A DNA stretch of 12,052 nt from an uncultured Bacillota bacterium (GCA_905197115.1 CAJJXN010000040.1:1-12052), one strand, 5' to 3'; positions 1 through 8,496 are shown, counted from the stretch's first letter. Made by a program: numbers and translations. The notes: generated by a model not told the origin, from the sequence alone.

Positions 1-249
1 GCTGCAGCAGCTCCAGCAGAAGCAGTTGAAGAAGGACCAAAAGAAGTTTCTGTATTCTTAGTAAGCGTTGGACAAGCTAAAATCCCAGTAATTAAAGCTG
101 TTCAATCAATTACAGGAAAAGGCTTATTAGAAGCTAAAAAATTATGTGATGCTTTACCAGCACTTTTAAAAGAAAAAATTACTCCAGAACAAGCAGAAGC
201 TATCAAAGCTCAACTTGTTGAACAAGGTGCTGAAGTTGAAGTTAAATAA
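1..249 (+). CDS. rplL: Ribosomal protein bL12 (L7/L12), 3' part
   Basis: This is the 3' end of the gene for the ribosomal stalk protein that recruits translation factors (EF-Tu, EF-G, IF2, RF3) to the 50S subunit. The window opens in frame in the Ala/Pro/Glu-rich hinge (AAAAPAEAVEEGPKE) and runs through the whole C-terminal factor-binding domain to the typical ending GAEVEVK and TAA. 82 codons are visible. The N-terminal dimerisation domain lies upstream of the window. The domain is divergent: by alignment to E. coli numbering, K65, I69, K70 and K84 are kept, but R73 is Gln (codon 103-105), position 67 is Pro, L78 is Lys and K81 is Leu. It is followed by a terminator and then the rpoBC genes, as expected for the rplJL-rpoBC region. 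The identity is secure from the C-terminal motif and gene order. Confidence 0.96.
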   Translation, partial: AAAAPAEAVEEGPKEVSVFLVSVGQAKIPVIKAVQSITGKGLLEAKKLCDALPALLKEKITPEQAEAIKAQLVEQGAEVEVK

Positions 250-275
250 GTTTAACTTTAACAATCTTTGTTTAT

Positions 276-309
276 AAACCTGCTTTTTGAGGGCAGGTTT
301 TTCCCATTT
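276..309 (+). terminator. Intrinsic terminator or attenuator between rplL and the methyltransferase gene
   Basis: An 8-bp perfect stem AAACCTGC (276-283) / GCAGGTTT (293-300) encloses a 9-nt loop and runs into a T-tract (298-302), with a second T run at 307-312 after CCCA. The hairpin sits 27 nt after the rplL stop and just before the RBS of the next gene. No convincing promoter is visible between it and that gene. I infer that part of the transcription from the ribosomal-protein promoter upstream reads through into rpoBC, as at the known rplL-rpoB attenuator of E. coli. Confidence 0.85.
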
Positions 310-326
310 TTTAAAGGAGTGAAAAG

Positions 327-923
327 ATGAGTCATTATTACGATTTTGATGCTTCTTTACAAAGTAAAAAAACACAAATTGATGCCTTTATCGGAGAGAA
401 AAAATTAACTTTTCTTTCCGATATCGGAGTGTTTTCAAATAAAGAAATTGATTTTGGCTCTTATACCTTTATTAAAGAACTTTTAAAACAACCAAATGTG
501 GAATCGATTTTAGATGTTGGTTGTGGTTATGGGGTTATTGGATTGACCTTGGCTTATTTTAAAAAATGTCATGAAATAGAGTTAATTGATATTAACCCAA
601 GAGCTGTTGAATTAACTTTACAAAATAGTAAAAACCTTTCAATTAAAAATGCAACGATATATCAAAGTGATGGTTTTACATTCGTGAACAAAACTTTTGA
701 TAGAATTGTGATAAACCCACCCATTCGTGCTGGGAAAAAAGTCATTTATAAAATGTTTGAAGACGCTTTTAAGCATTTAAACCAAACGGGTGAGTTGTGG
801 ATTGTAATAAAAAAAGATTTAGGTGCACCAAGTGCACAAAAAAAATTGTTTGAAATTTTCCCTTATGTAGAATGTGTATTGAAGCACAAAGGATATTGGA
901 TTATAAAAGCAATAAAAGATTAG
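327..923 (+). CDS. rsmC: RsmC/YbxB-type class I SAM-dependent methyltransferase (probable 16S rRNA guanine-N2)
   Basis: The 198-residue product is a single-domain Rossmann methyltransferase of the type called YbxB in Bacillus, lacking the extra N-terminal domain of E. coli RsmC. The SAM-binding motif I is LDVGCGYGVIG (residues 62-72), the acidic ribose-binding residue is D88 in LIDINP, motif D115-G116 follows, and the catalytic N-P-P-I motif is at 130-133 with the family's NPPIRAGK continuation. The C-terminal half contains GELWIVI and ends KGYWIIKA, both typical of this family. The expected reaction is SAM-dependent N2-methylation of a guanine in 16S rRNA (G1207 in E. coli). That is inferred from the family, and specificity is not shown by sequence. 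The ATG start has a strong RBS, AAAGGAGTGA at 313-322. Its place between rplL and rpoB is conserved in Bacilli and supports the assignment. The stop is TAG. Confidence 0.92.
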   Translation: MSHYYDFDASLQSKKTQIDAFIGEKKLTFLSDIGVFSNKEIDFGSYTFIKELLKQPNVESILDVGCGYGVIGLTLAYFKKCHEIELIDINPRAVELTLQNSKNLSIKNATIYQSDGFTFVNKTFDRIVINPPIRAGKKVIYKMFEDAFKHLNQTGELWIVIKKDLGAPSAQKKLFEIFPYVECVLKHKGYWIIKAIKD

Positions 924-924
924 A

Positions 925-952
925 TTTTAAACTGAATTTATGTCAGTTAAAA
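925..952 (+). other. Weak A/T-rich hairpin in the rpoB leader
   Basis: TTTTAAACTGA (925-935) and TCAGTTAAAA (943-952) can pair as 10 bp with one bulged A around a 7-nt loop. There is no T-tract after it, so it is unlikely to terminate transcription. It starts directly after the methyltransferase stop codon and ends 10 nt before the rpoB RBS. It could be an RNA processing or mRNA-stability element, or chance in AT-rich DNA. No good promoter is visible in this 55-nt gap. Confidence 0.35.
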
Positions 953-962
953 TACAGAAAAT

Positions 963-981
963 AAGGGGTGACACATAAGTG
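963..981 (+). promoter_or_regulatory. Ribosome binding site fixing the GTG start of rpoB
   Basis: AAGGGGTGA at 963-971 lies 7 nt before GTG 979-981. It is close to the anti-Shine-Dalgarno complement. No ATG at suitable spacing competes, and the protein from this GTG aligns with the usual RpoB N-terminus (LPNLIEIQTSSFDWFL at about residues 28-43). Confidence 0.85.
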
Positions 982-3900
982 ATTAAAACAACTTTTGAAA
1001 AGCAAAAGTACTCTAAAAATAGAGTAAATTACTCTAAAATCAGTGGTTCATTAGCCCTCCCAAATTTGATTGAAATTCAAACATCATCTTTCGATTGGTT
1101 CTTAAAAAAAGGAATTGGTGAAGTTTTCCAAGATGTTTTTCCGATTGCAAGTAGCAAAGGAGATTTAACTCTTGAATTTTTATCATGCCGTTTTGATGAA
1201 CCAAAATTTAGCGAAGTGGATTGTAAAAATCGTGATATGACCTATTCACGACCACTTAGAGCTACCTTAAGATTGAATAATTCATCAACTGGAGAAATCA
1301 AAGAATCTGAAGTTTATATGGGAGATTTCCCAATGATGACAGATACAGGTACCTTTATTATTAATGGTGCAGAACGTGTAATTGTTTCTCAATTAGTTCG
1401 TTCTCCAGGTGCCTACTTTAAAAAGTTAGTTGATACTAAAAATGGTAAATTACTTTATGGTGCAGACTTAATTCCTGCTCGTGGTACATGGCTTGAATTT
1501 GAAAGTGATATTAAAGATCAAATCCAAGTACGTGTGGATCGTACTCGTAAAATGCCTGCAACCGTATTGTTAAGAGCAATCGGTCTTCCAACAAATGAAG
1601 ACATTATTGATTTGTTTGGAGATAATCCATTGCTTGTGAATACATTTGAAAAAGATCATGCTTCTACGATTAGAGAAGCTCTTGTAGAGATTCACTCAAA
1701 ACTAAGACCAGGTGAACCAGCTACAGAAGAAGGTCCAAAAACATTATTATTCCAAAGATTTTTCGATAAAAGACGTTATGATTTGGGTGTTGCTGGACGT
1801 TTTAAATTAAAAAGTAAATTAAGTGTTTATAATCGTATTTTAGATTGTTATTTAGCTGAAGATTTATTTGATGTTAATGGTGAATTGATTTATAAAAAAG
1901 GCACACATATGACAAAGGCTTGTGTGAAAAATATCATGAACATGAAACTATTTGAAAATGGTGCTCATGTTTATGAAGTAAAAGTAAATCAAGATTTTGG
2001 TCCATATAACAAAGTAAATATGGTTAAAGTATATCCAGATGAAACGAAATCAAAAGTCGTTCAAATTATGGGTACAGATTTAACACTTAAAAATAAACAT
2101 ATTACTGTACCTGATATTTACGCTACTTTCTCTTATTTATTGAATTTAGCAGATAATATTGGGGATGTCGACGATATTGACCATTTAGGAAATCGTCGAA
2201 TTCGTGCAGTAGGCGAATTATTACAAAACCAATTTAGAATTGGTTTATCAAGAATGGAACGTAGTGTTCGTGAAAGAATGTCAATTACAGACACTGAATC
2301 CATGACGCCAACAAATTTAATAAATATTCGTCCTTTAACTGCAGCTATAAAAGAATTCTATTCTTCTTCTCAACTTTCACAATTTATGGATCAAACCAAT
2401 CCAATTGCTGAATTGACTAATAAGCGTCGTTTATCTGCTTTAGGACCTGGTGGAATTTCACGTGATCGCGCTAGTTTTGAAGTACGTGATGTTCATTATT
2501 CACATTATGGAAGAATTTGTCCAATTGAAACACCTGAAGGTCCAAACATTGGGTTAATTAATAACTTAGCAAGTCATGCGAAAATCAATGAATATGGTTT
2601 TATTGAAACACCATTCCGTAAGGTAGTAAAAGAAAATGGCAAGTATTATGTAAAAGATGAATTATGTGATTATCTTTCCGCGGATGAAGAAAATGAATTT
2701 GTAATTGGTCAAGCAAATATTAAATTAAGCGAAGATGGCGAAATTTTAGAAGATAAAGTAATCGCTCGTTTCCGTGGTGAAGATATTATGGCTGATAAAG
2801 AACATGTAGATTATGTAGACGTATCACCAAAACAAATTATTTCTATTCCAACAGCATTGATTCCATTTATTGAAAACGATGATGCGAACCGTGCGATGAT
2901 GGGAGCGAACATGCAACGTCAAGCAATTCCGCTTCTTCGTCCAAGTGCGCCAATTGTTGGAACAGGTATTGAATATATTAGTGCACATGACTCAGGTGTG
3001 GCAGTAGTTGCAAAAGAGCCAGGCATTGTAAGTTATGTGGATTCTAAAAAAATTGTAGTAGATGAAAAAGAAGGTCAACATACTTATACTTTATACAAAT
3101 TTGCTCGTTCAAATGCTGGAACTTGCTTTAATCAAAATCCAATTGTAAAAGTAGGTCAAACTGTTGAAAAAGGTGAAATCTTAGCCGATGGTCCTTCTAT
3201 GGATCAAGGCGAATTAGCTTTGGGTCAAAATGTTGTTGTTGCCTTCATGACATGGCATGGTTATAACTATGAAGATGCAGTTATCATGTCTCAACGTTTA
3301 GTTAAAGATGATGTGTATACTTCGATTCATATTGAAGATTATGATACAGAATGTCGTGAAACAAAATTAGGACCTGAAGAAATTACCCGTGATGTTCCTA
3401 ATGTAAGTGAAGATGCAAAAGCACATCTTGATGAATTAGGAATCGTAATTCCTGGTTCAGAAGTTAAAGAAGGTGACATTTTAGTCGGTAAAATCACACC
3501 AAAAGGCCAAACTGAACCAACACCAGAAGAAAAATTATTAATGTCTATCTTTGGAGATCGTACAAAAGAAGGAAAAGATAATTCTTTACGTGTACCTCAT
3601 GGTGGTGAAGGAATTGTTGTCGGTGTAAAAGTATTTAATCGTAAGAGCGGTGGAGTTGATTTAGCACCAGGTGTAAATCAAGTCGTTCGTGTTTATATTG
3701 CTCAAAAACGTAAAATATCTGAAGGGGATAAAATGGCTGGACGTCATGGTAACAAAGGGGTTATTTCCCGCATCATGCCAGAAGAAGATATGCCATTTTT
3801 ACCAGATGGCACACCAGTAGATATTATGTTAAATCCACTTGGTGTTCCTAGCCGTATGAATATTGGTCAAGTACTTGAATTGCATTTAGGTATGGCTGCT

Positions 3901-4548
3901 AAAAAGTTAGGAATGAAAGTTGCTACTTCTTCATTTGATGGTATCTCAAACGAAGAGTTACTTGATTTAATGAATAAAGCAGGTATGTCAAAAGATGGAA
4001 AAACTGTTTTATACGATGGAAAAACAGGAGAAAAATATGATGAAAAAGTATCTGTTGGTGTAATGTATATGATTAAATTGTCACACATGGTTGACGATAA
4101 ATTACATGCTCGTGCGACAGGACCTTATTCATTAGTTACACAACAACCACTTGGTGGTAAAGCACAATTTGGTGGCCAACGTTTCGGGGAAATGGAAGTT
4201 TGGGCCCTTGAAGCTTATGGAGCTGCTCACACTTTACAAGAAATATTAACGATTAAATCGGATGATGTTGTAGGTCGTGTAAAAGCTTATGAAGCCATCT
4301 TAAAAGGTAAAGAAATTCCAAACCCAGGTATTCCTGAATCATTTAGAGTACTTCAAAAAGAATTGCAATCATTAGCAATAGATGTCAATTTATTAGATGA
4401 TGAAGGCAATATTATGGAAACAAAAGATATTATGAAAGAGGCTCAAAGTCGCGATAAATTTCCAACTTTAGAATCTATTCAAGAAGAATTAGATTCAATG
4501 GGCCCTGCTGTAACCATATCGGATTACAATGATGGAGGTGACTTTTAA
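979..4548 (+). CDS. rpoB: DNA-directed RNA polymerase subunit beta
   Basis: This is the catalytic beta subunit of RNA polymerase, 1189 residues, close to the usual Gram-positive length. It starts at GTG with a good RBS. Landmarks in order: the N-terminal protrusion with LPNLIEIQTSSFDWFL; the first lobe part with GTFIINGAERVIVSQL; the rifampicin region at about 462-490; ICPIETPEGPNIGLINNLA; the active-site lysines K918 and K926 in GDKMAGRHGNKG (E. coli K1065 and K1073); LNPLGVPSRMNIGQ; and the clamp-binding C-terminal part with QPLGGKAQFGGQRFGEMEVWALEAYGAA split over about 1055-1085. In the rifampicin pocket, S486, D471 and Q468 (E. coli 531, 516, 513) are standard, but the residue equivalent to H526 is Asn481 (AAT at 2419-2421). 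Position 462 is Ser where most bacteria have Gly. There is no large lineage insertion. The stop codon overlaps the rpoC start by one base, so the two chains are probably translationally coupled for equal output. Confidence 0.99.
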   Translation: MIKTTFEKQKYSKNRVNYSKISGSLALPNLIEIQTSSFDWFLKKGIGEVFQDVFPIASSKGDLTLEFLSCRFDEPKFSEVDCKNRDMTYSRPLRATLRLNNSSTGEIKESEVYMGDFPMMTDTGTFIINGAERVIVSQLVRSPGAYFKKLVDTKNGKLLYGADLIPARGTWLEFESDIKDQIQVRVDRTRKMPATVLLRAIGLPTNEDIIDLFGDNPLLVNTFEKDHASTIREALVEIHSKLRPGEPATEEGPKTLLFQRFFDKRRYDLGVAGRFKLKSKLSVYNRILDCYLAEDLFDVNGELIYKKGTHMTKACVKNIMNMKLFENGAHVYEVKVNQDFGPYNKVNMVKVYPDETKSKVVQIMGTDLTLKNKHITVPDIYATFSYLLNLADNIGDVDDIDHLGNRRIRAVGELLQNQFRIGLSRMERSVRERMSITDTESMTPTNLINIRPLTAAIKEFYSSSQLSQFMDQTNPIAELTNKRRLSALGPGGISRDRASFEVRDVHYSHYGRICPIETPEGPNIGLINNLASHAKINEYGFIETPFRKVVKENGKYYVKDELCDYLSADEENEFVIGQANIKLSEDGEILEDKVIARFRGEDIMADKEHVDYVDVSPKQIISIPTALIPFIENDDANRAMMGANMQRQAIPLLRPSAPIVGTGIEYISAHDSGVAVVAKEPGIVSYVDSKKIVVDEKEGQHTYTLYKFARSNAGTCFNQNPIVKVGQTVEKGEILADGPSMDQGELALGQNVVVAFMTWHGYNYEDAVIMSQRLVKDDVYTSIHIEDYDTECRETKLGPEEITRDVPNVSEDAKAHLDELGIVIPGSEVKEGDILVGKITPKGQTEPTPEEKLLMSIFGDRTKEGKDNSLRVPHGGEGIVVGVKVFNRKSGGVDLAPGVNQVVRVYIAQKRKISEGDKMAGRHGNKGVISRIMPEEDMPFLPDGTPVDIMLNPLGVPSRMNIGQVLELHLGMAAKKLGMKVATSSFDGISNEELLDLMNKAGMSKDGKTVLYDGKTGEKYDEKVSVGVMYMIKLSHMVDDKLHARATGPYSLVTQQPLGGKAQFGGQRFGEMEVWALEAYGAAHTLQEILTIKSDDVVGRVKAYEAILKGKEIPNPGIPESFRVLQKELQSLAIDVNLLDDEGNIMETKDIMKEAQSRDKFPTLESIQEELDSMGPAVTISDYNDGGDF

Positions 4549-4550
4549 TG
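4533..4550 (+). promoter_or_regulatory. rpoC ribosome binding site and TAATG overlap
   Basis: TGGAGGTGA near 4532-4540 is an almost ideal Shine-Dalgarno sequence, placed inside the last codons of rpoB. The rpoB stop TAA (4546-4548) shares its last A with ATG 4548-4550. The arrangement favours re-initiation and matched beta/beta' synthesis. Confidence 0.85.
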
Positions 4551-7500
4551 GCAATTGATATTAATAAACTTTCTGCTATTCAAATCGGTTTAGCATCTCC
4601 TGAAAAAATATTAGAATGGTCTTATGGTGAAGTGACAAAACCTGAAACAATTAACTATCGTTCTCAAAAACCTGAACTAGATGGTCTATTTTGTGAAAGA
4701 ATTTTTGGACCTTCCAAAGATTATGAATGTCATTGTGGAAAATACAAGAAAATTCGTTTTCAAGGAATTAAATGTGAAAAATGTGGTGTAGAAGTAACAA
4801 CCAAAGCTGTTCGTCGTGAAAGAATGGGTCATATAGAATTAGCCAGTCCAGTAGCTCATATTTGGTATCTACGTGGTACACCTAGTCGAATTGCTTTAAT
4901 CTTAGATATTTCTGCAAAACAATTAGAAGATGTTGTATACTTCGTTTCCCGTATTGTTACAAATCCAGGTAATACAAACTTATTATACAAAGGTGAAGTT
5001 TTAGGTGAAAAAGAAGCACGTATTAAATTTGTAGCGGTTGTCAAAGAAATTATCAATAAATTTGCTGAAGATGATGCAGAATATATTCGTGGTAGTGATA
5101 TCATTAATCGTCTTGAAAATTCAAAAGAATTTGATTTCTATACTTATGCTTCTTTTATTAGCCAACATACAGGTGCTGAATTTGGTATGGGTGCGGAAGC
5201 AATCAAAACTTTACTTGAACAAGTTGACTTAGATAAAATTTTAGAAGAAATTAAAAATGAACTAAAAGAAACACAAAGTCAAAAGTTAAAACGTCAAAAA
5301 TTATTAAAAAGATTAGATGTAGTTGAATCTTTTAGAAAATCAAACAATCGACCTGAGTGGATGATTCTTACGGTCGTTCCAGTTATTCCACCAGATTTGC
5401 GTCCAATGTTGCAACTTGATGGTGGTCGCTTCGCAACCAGTGATTTAAATGATTTATATCGTCGTGTAATTACACGTAATATTCGTTTAAAAAGATTAAA
5501 AGAAATTAATGCTCCTGGCGTAATCTTAATTAATGAAAAACGTATGCTTCAAGAAGCTGTGGATGCTTTAATTGATAATGGTCGTAGAAGTAAACCAGTT
5601 TTAGGCGCTGGTGGAAGAGCTTTAAAATCTTTATCAAATACATTAAAAGGTAAACAAGGTCGTTTCCGTCAAAACTTATTAGGAAAACGTGTTGACTATT
5701 CTGGACGTAGCGTTATTGTTGTTGGACCAGATTTAAAAATGTATCAATGTGGTATTCCTCGTGAAATGGCTGTACAATTATTTAAACCTTTCATTGCTGC
5801 AAAAATGATTGCAGATGGTGAAGTAACGAGTCATAAACAAGCAGAAAGACTCATTGATCGTCAAGATGAAAAAGTTTGGGATGCTTTAGATAAAATCGTA
5901 AAAGATCATCCAGTATTATTAAACCGTGCTCCTACGCTTCACCGTCTAGGTATTCAAGCTTTTGAAGTAAAATTAGTAGATGGTAGAGCCATTCGTTTAC
6001 ATCCATTAGTATGTCCTGCATTTAATGCTGACTTTGATGGTGACCAAATGGCTGTTCACGTACCATTATCAAAAAATGCTATTAAAGAAGCACGTGAATT
6101 AATGATTGGTTCTAAAAACATTCTAGGTCCAAAAGATGGTAAACCAATTGTAACTCCAGGTCATGACATGGTGTTAGGTAATTACTATATTACACTTGAA
6201 TGGAGTAAGCAAGATTTCTATGATCGTGCTGCTAAATATCGTGCAGAAGGCGATGAAATTAATGCTGAAAAGTATGAATTATACGGAGATTGTGAAGGTA
6301 AAGTGTTTGCAAATCCTGATGAAGCAATGATGGCTTACCAAACTCAAAATATCCATTTACAAACTCGTATTGCTATTGTTGCAGGTTCTTTAGATAAAAA
6401 TTCATTTACAGAAGAACAAAAGAATCAATATTTAATTACAACTGTCGGTAAGATTATCTTTAATAGTATTTATCCAAAAACTTTAGCTTATTTAAACAAT
6501 CCAAAAGATGGTTTTGAAAAAACACCTGAAAAATATTTCGTTCCACGTGGTGGAAATGTTCGTGAAATTATTGCGGGCAGAGAATTAAATCCTCCATTCA
6601 AAAAGGGCGATTTAGGAAAAATTATTGATTTCGTATTTAAACATTATGGAACCGAAGAAACATCTATTATGCTTGATAAAATGAAAGATCAAGGATTTAA
6701 ATATGCGACAGTTTCTGGAGTTACTGTATCGATTGATGATATTAAAGTAGCTGAAGGTAAATATGATATTATTCATGATGGAGATAGACAAGTAGAACAA
6801 ATTGTTAAATTCTATAATAAAGGTCTATTAACCGATGATGAAAGACATAATAAAGTAGTTAAAGTTTGGGAAAAAGTAAAAAGCGATGTTGAATCTTCTC
6901 TTTCTAAACAACTTAAAAAAGAAAATCGAAATCCTTTCTTTATGATGTCTGACTCAGGTGCCAGAGGAAATGCCTCGAACTTTACTCAATTAGCTGGTAT
7001 GCGTGGTTTGATGTCTAAACCATATAAGGCAAATTCTCGTGATGCACATAAAGATATTATTAAGAAATTAGCTCAAACAGGCGGAAAATTAACTTCTGCT
7101 GAAATTTCTCAATTAAACCAAATGTCAATTTCAACAGAACGTGCTATTGAACTTCCAATTAAGTCTTCATTCCGTGAAGGATTGACCGTGTCTGAATTCT
7201 TTATTTCAACTCACGGTGCAAGAAAAACAATGTCAGATACGGCTTTAAAAACAGCTGAATCTGGTTATTTAACAAGACGTTTAGTCGATGTTGCACATGA
7301 TGTAATTATTCGTGAAGACGATTGTCATACAGATGTAGGTTTTGAAGTGGAAGAAATTAAAGATACGAAAAATGATTCGATTGTCGTACCATTTAAAGAT
7401 CGTTTAGTTGGACGTTATCCACTTTCAAATATTTATCATCCTGAAACAAAAGAATTGATTGTAGATAAAGATAGCATTATTACAGCGGAAATTGCAGATA

Positions 7501-8483
7501 AAATTATGGCTGCTGGCTATACAAAAATTAAAATTCGTTCTTTATTTGGTTGTAAGACACATAATGGAGTATGTAAAAAATGTTATGGCCTAAATTTAGC
7601 AACAGGTAAAGAAGTTGAAATTGGTGAAGCAATTGGTACAATGGCGGCTCAATCCATTGGGGAACCAGGTACTCAATTAACCATGCGTACATTCCATACC
7701 GGTGGGGTTACAGGTAGTTCCGATATTACACAAGGTCTTCCTCGTGTTCAAGAATTATTTGAAACTAGACCTCCACGTGGTGAAGCAATTATTTCTAAAA
7801 CAGCCGGAAAAGTCGAAAGTATTGAACTAAAAGACTTTAAAGATGGTGAAAGAATGGTTGTTACGATTAAAAATGATTTAGACACTGAAGAATATGCGAT
7901 TCCATTTGGTGCACGTATTCGTGTAAAAGTGGGAGAAGATATTAAAAATGGTCAAAAAATTACAGATGGACCAATTAATCCAAAACAATTACTTGAAGTA
8001 GCTGATAGCGTTGAAGTTCAAAAATATATTTTAAAAGAAGTTCAAAAAGTATATCGTTTAACAGGTATTCCTATTGGTGACAAGCATATTGAAGTAATGA
8101 TTCGTCAAATGCTTAAAAAATTAATCGTTTTAGATGGTGGAGATACCGATTTACTTCCTGGTAGTAAAGTGGATGTAAATGAGTTCACTAGAGTGAATCA
8201 AAATGCTTTAATTAACCATGGTCGACCAGCTGTAGCTAAACAAATCATTTTAAGTATTACGAAGGCTTCATTAGAAACTGAATCTTTCTTATCTGCAGCT
8301 TCATTCCAAGAAACAACTCGTGTGTTAACGGATGCTGCTGTTAAAGGAAAAGTAGACCACTTAAATGGCTTAAAAGAAAATGTCATTGTAGGTAAGTTAA
8401 TTCCATGTGTTTGTACATCTAAAGAAGAAAAAGTGGAAGCACATGATTCGACTATAAAAGAGTTAGAAGAAACAATTATATAG
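4548..8483 (+). CDS. rpoC: DNA-directed RNA polymerase subunit beta'
   Basis: This is the beta' subunit carrying the catalytic magnesium site, 1311 residues. Visible landmarks: first zinc site C61, C63, C76, C79; the clamp coiled-coil region with NNRPEWMILTVVPVIPP; switch region LGKRVDYSGRSVIVVGP; catalytic aspartates D495, D497, D499 in NADFDGDQMAVH; bridge helix STHGARKTMSDTALKTAESG; second zinc site C926, C1002, C1009, C1012; trigger loop LTMRTFHTGG with M1046 and H1050; and C-terminal SFLSAASFQETTRVLTDAA. It lacks the long trigger-loop insert of Proteobacteria. It is about 110 residues longer than my recollection of the Bacillus subtilis protein. Three segments account for this: about 162-208 after the first zinc region, about 552-580, and 826-864, the last in the F-loop region just before the bridge helix. 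The zinc, catalytic and trigger-loop residues are all present, so the protein should be active. It is the last gene of the operon. Confidence 0.99.
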   Translation: MAIDINKLSAIQIGLASPEKILEWSYGEVTKPETINYRSQKPELDGLFCERIFGPSKDYECHCGKYKKIRFQGIKCEKCGVEVTTKAVRRERMGHIELASPVAHIWYLRGTPSRIALILDISAKQLEDVVYFVSRIVTNPGNTNLLYKGEVLGEKEARIKFVAVVKEIINKFAEDDAEYIRGSDIINRLENSKEFDFYTYASFISQHTGAEFGMGAEAIKTLLEQVDLDKILEEIKNELKETQSQKLKRQKLLKRLDVVESFRKSNNRPEWMILTVVPVIPPDLRPMLQLDGGRFATSDLNDLYRRVITRNIRLKRLKEINAPGVILINEKRMLQEAVDALIDNGRRSKPVLGAGGRALKSLSNTLKGKQGRFRQNLLGKRVDYSGRSVIVVGPDLKMYQCGIPREMAVQLFKPFIAAKMIADGEVTSHKQAERLIDRQDEKVWDALDKIVKDHPVLLNRAPTLHRLGIQAFEVKLVDGRAIRLHPLVCPAFNADFDGDQMAVHVPLSKNAIKEARELMIGSKNILGPKDGKPIVTPGHDMVLGNYYITLEWSKQDFYDRAAKYRAEGDEINAEKYELYGDCEGKVFANPDEAMMAYQTQNIHLQTRIAIVAGSLDKNSFTEEQKNQYLITTVGKIIFNSIYPKTLAYLNNPKDGFEKTPEKYFVPRGGNVREIIAGRELNPPFKKGDLGKIIDFVFKHYGTEETSIMLDKMKDQGFKYATVSGVTVSIDDIKVAEGKYDIIHDGDRQVEQIVKFYNKGLLTDDERHNKVVKVWEKVKSDVESSLSKQLKKENRNPFFMMSDSGARGNASNFTQLAGMRGLMSKPYKANSRDAHKDIIKKLAQTGGKLTSAEISQLNQMSISTERAIELPIKSSFREGLTVSEFFISTHGARKTMSDTALKTAESGYLTRRLVDVAHDVIIREDDCHTDVGFEVEEIKDTKNDSIVVPFKDRLVGRYPLSNIYHPETKELIVDKDSIITAEIADKIMAAGYTKIKIRSLFGCKTHNGVCKKCYGLNLATGKEVEIGEAIGTMAAQSIGEPGTQLTMRTFHTGGVTGSSDITQGLPRVQELFETRPPRGEAIISKTAGKVESIELKDFKDGERMVVTIKNDLDTEEYAIPFGARIRVKVGEDIKNGQKITDGPINPKQLLEVADSVEVQKYILKEVQKVYRLTGIPIGDKHIEVMIRQMLKKLIVLDGGDTDLLPGSKVDVNEFTRVNQNALINHGRPAVAKQIILSITKASLETESFLSAASFQETTRVLTDAAVKGKVDHLNGLKENVIVGKLIPCVCTSKEEKVEAHDSTIKELEETII

Positions 8484-8496
8484 TAAAAAAATACAA

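Noticed and set aside
166..375. 69-codon antisense open frame across the rplL end and its terminator
   Set aside because: It is Phe/Lys/Asn-rich translation of AT-rich DNA on the opposite strand of rplL, the terminator and the methyltransferase start. It has no recognisable motif.
3867..8386. Short antisense or alternative-frame open frames within rpoB and rpoC (for example 3867-4088, 4856-5104, 5038-5232, 6612-6800, 8198-8386)
   Set aside because: All lie fully inside highly conserved polymerase genes, and their sequences are explained by the reverse or shifted reading of those genes.
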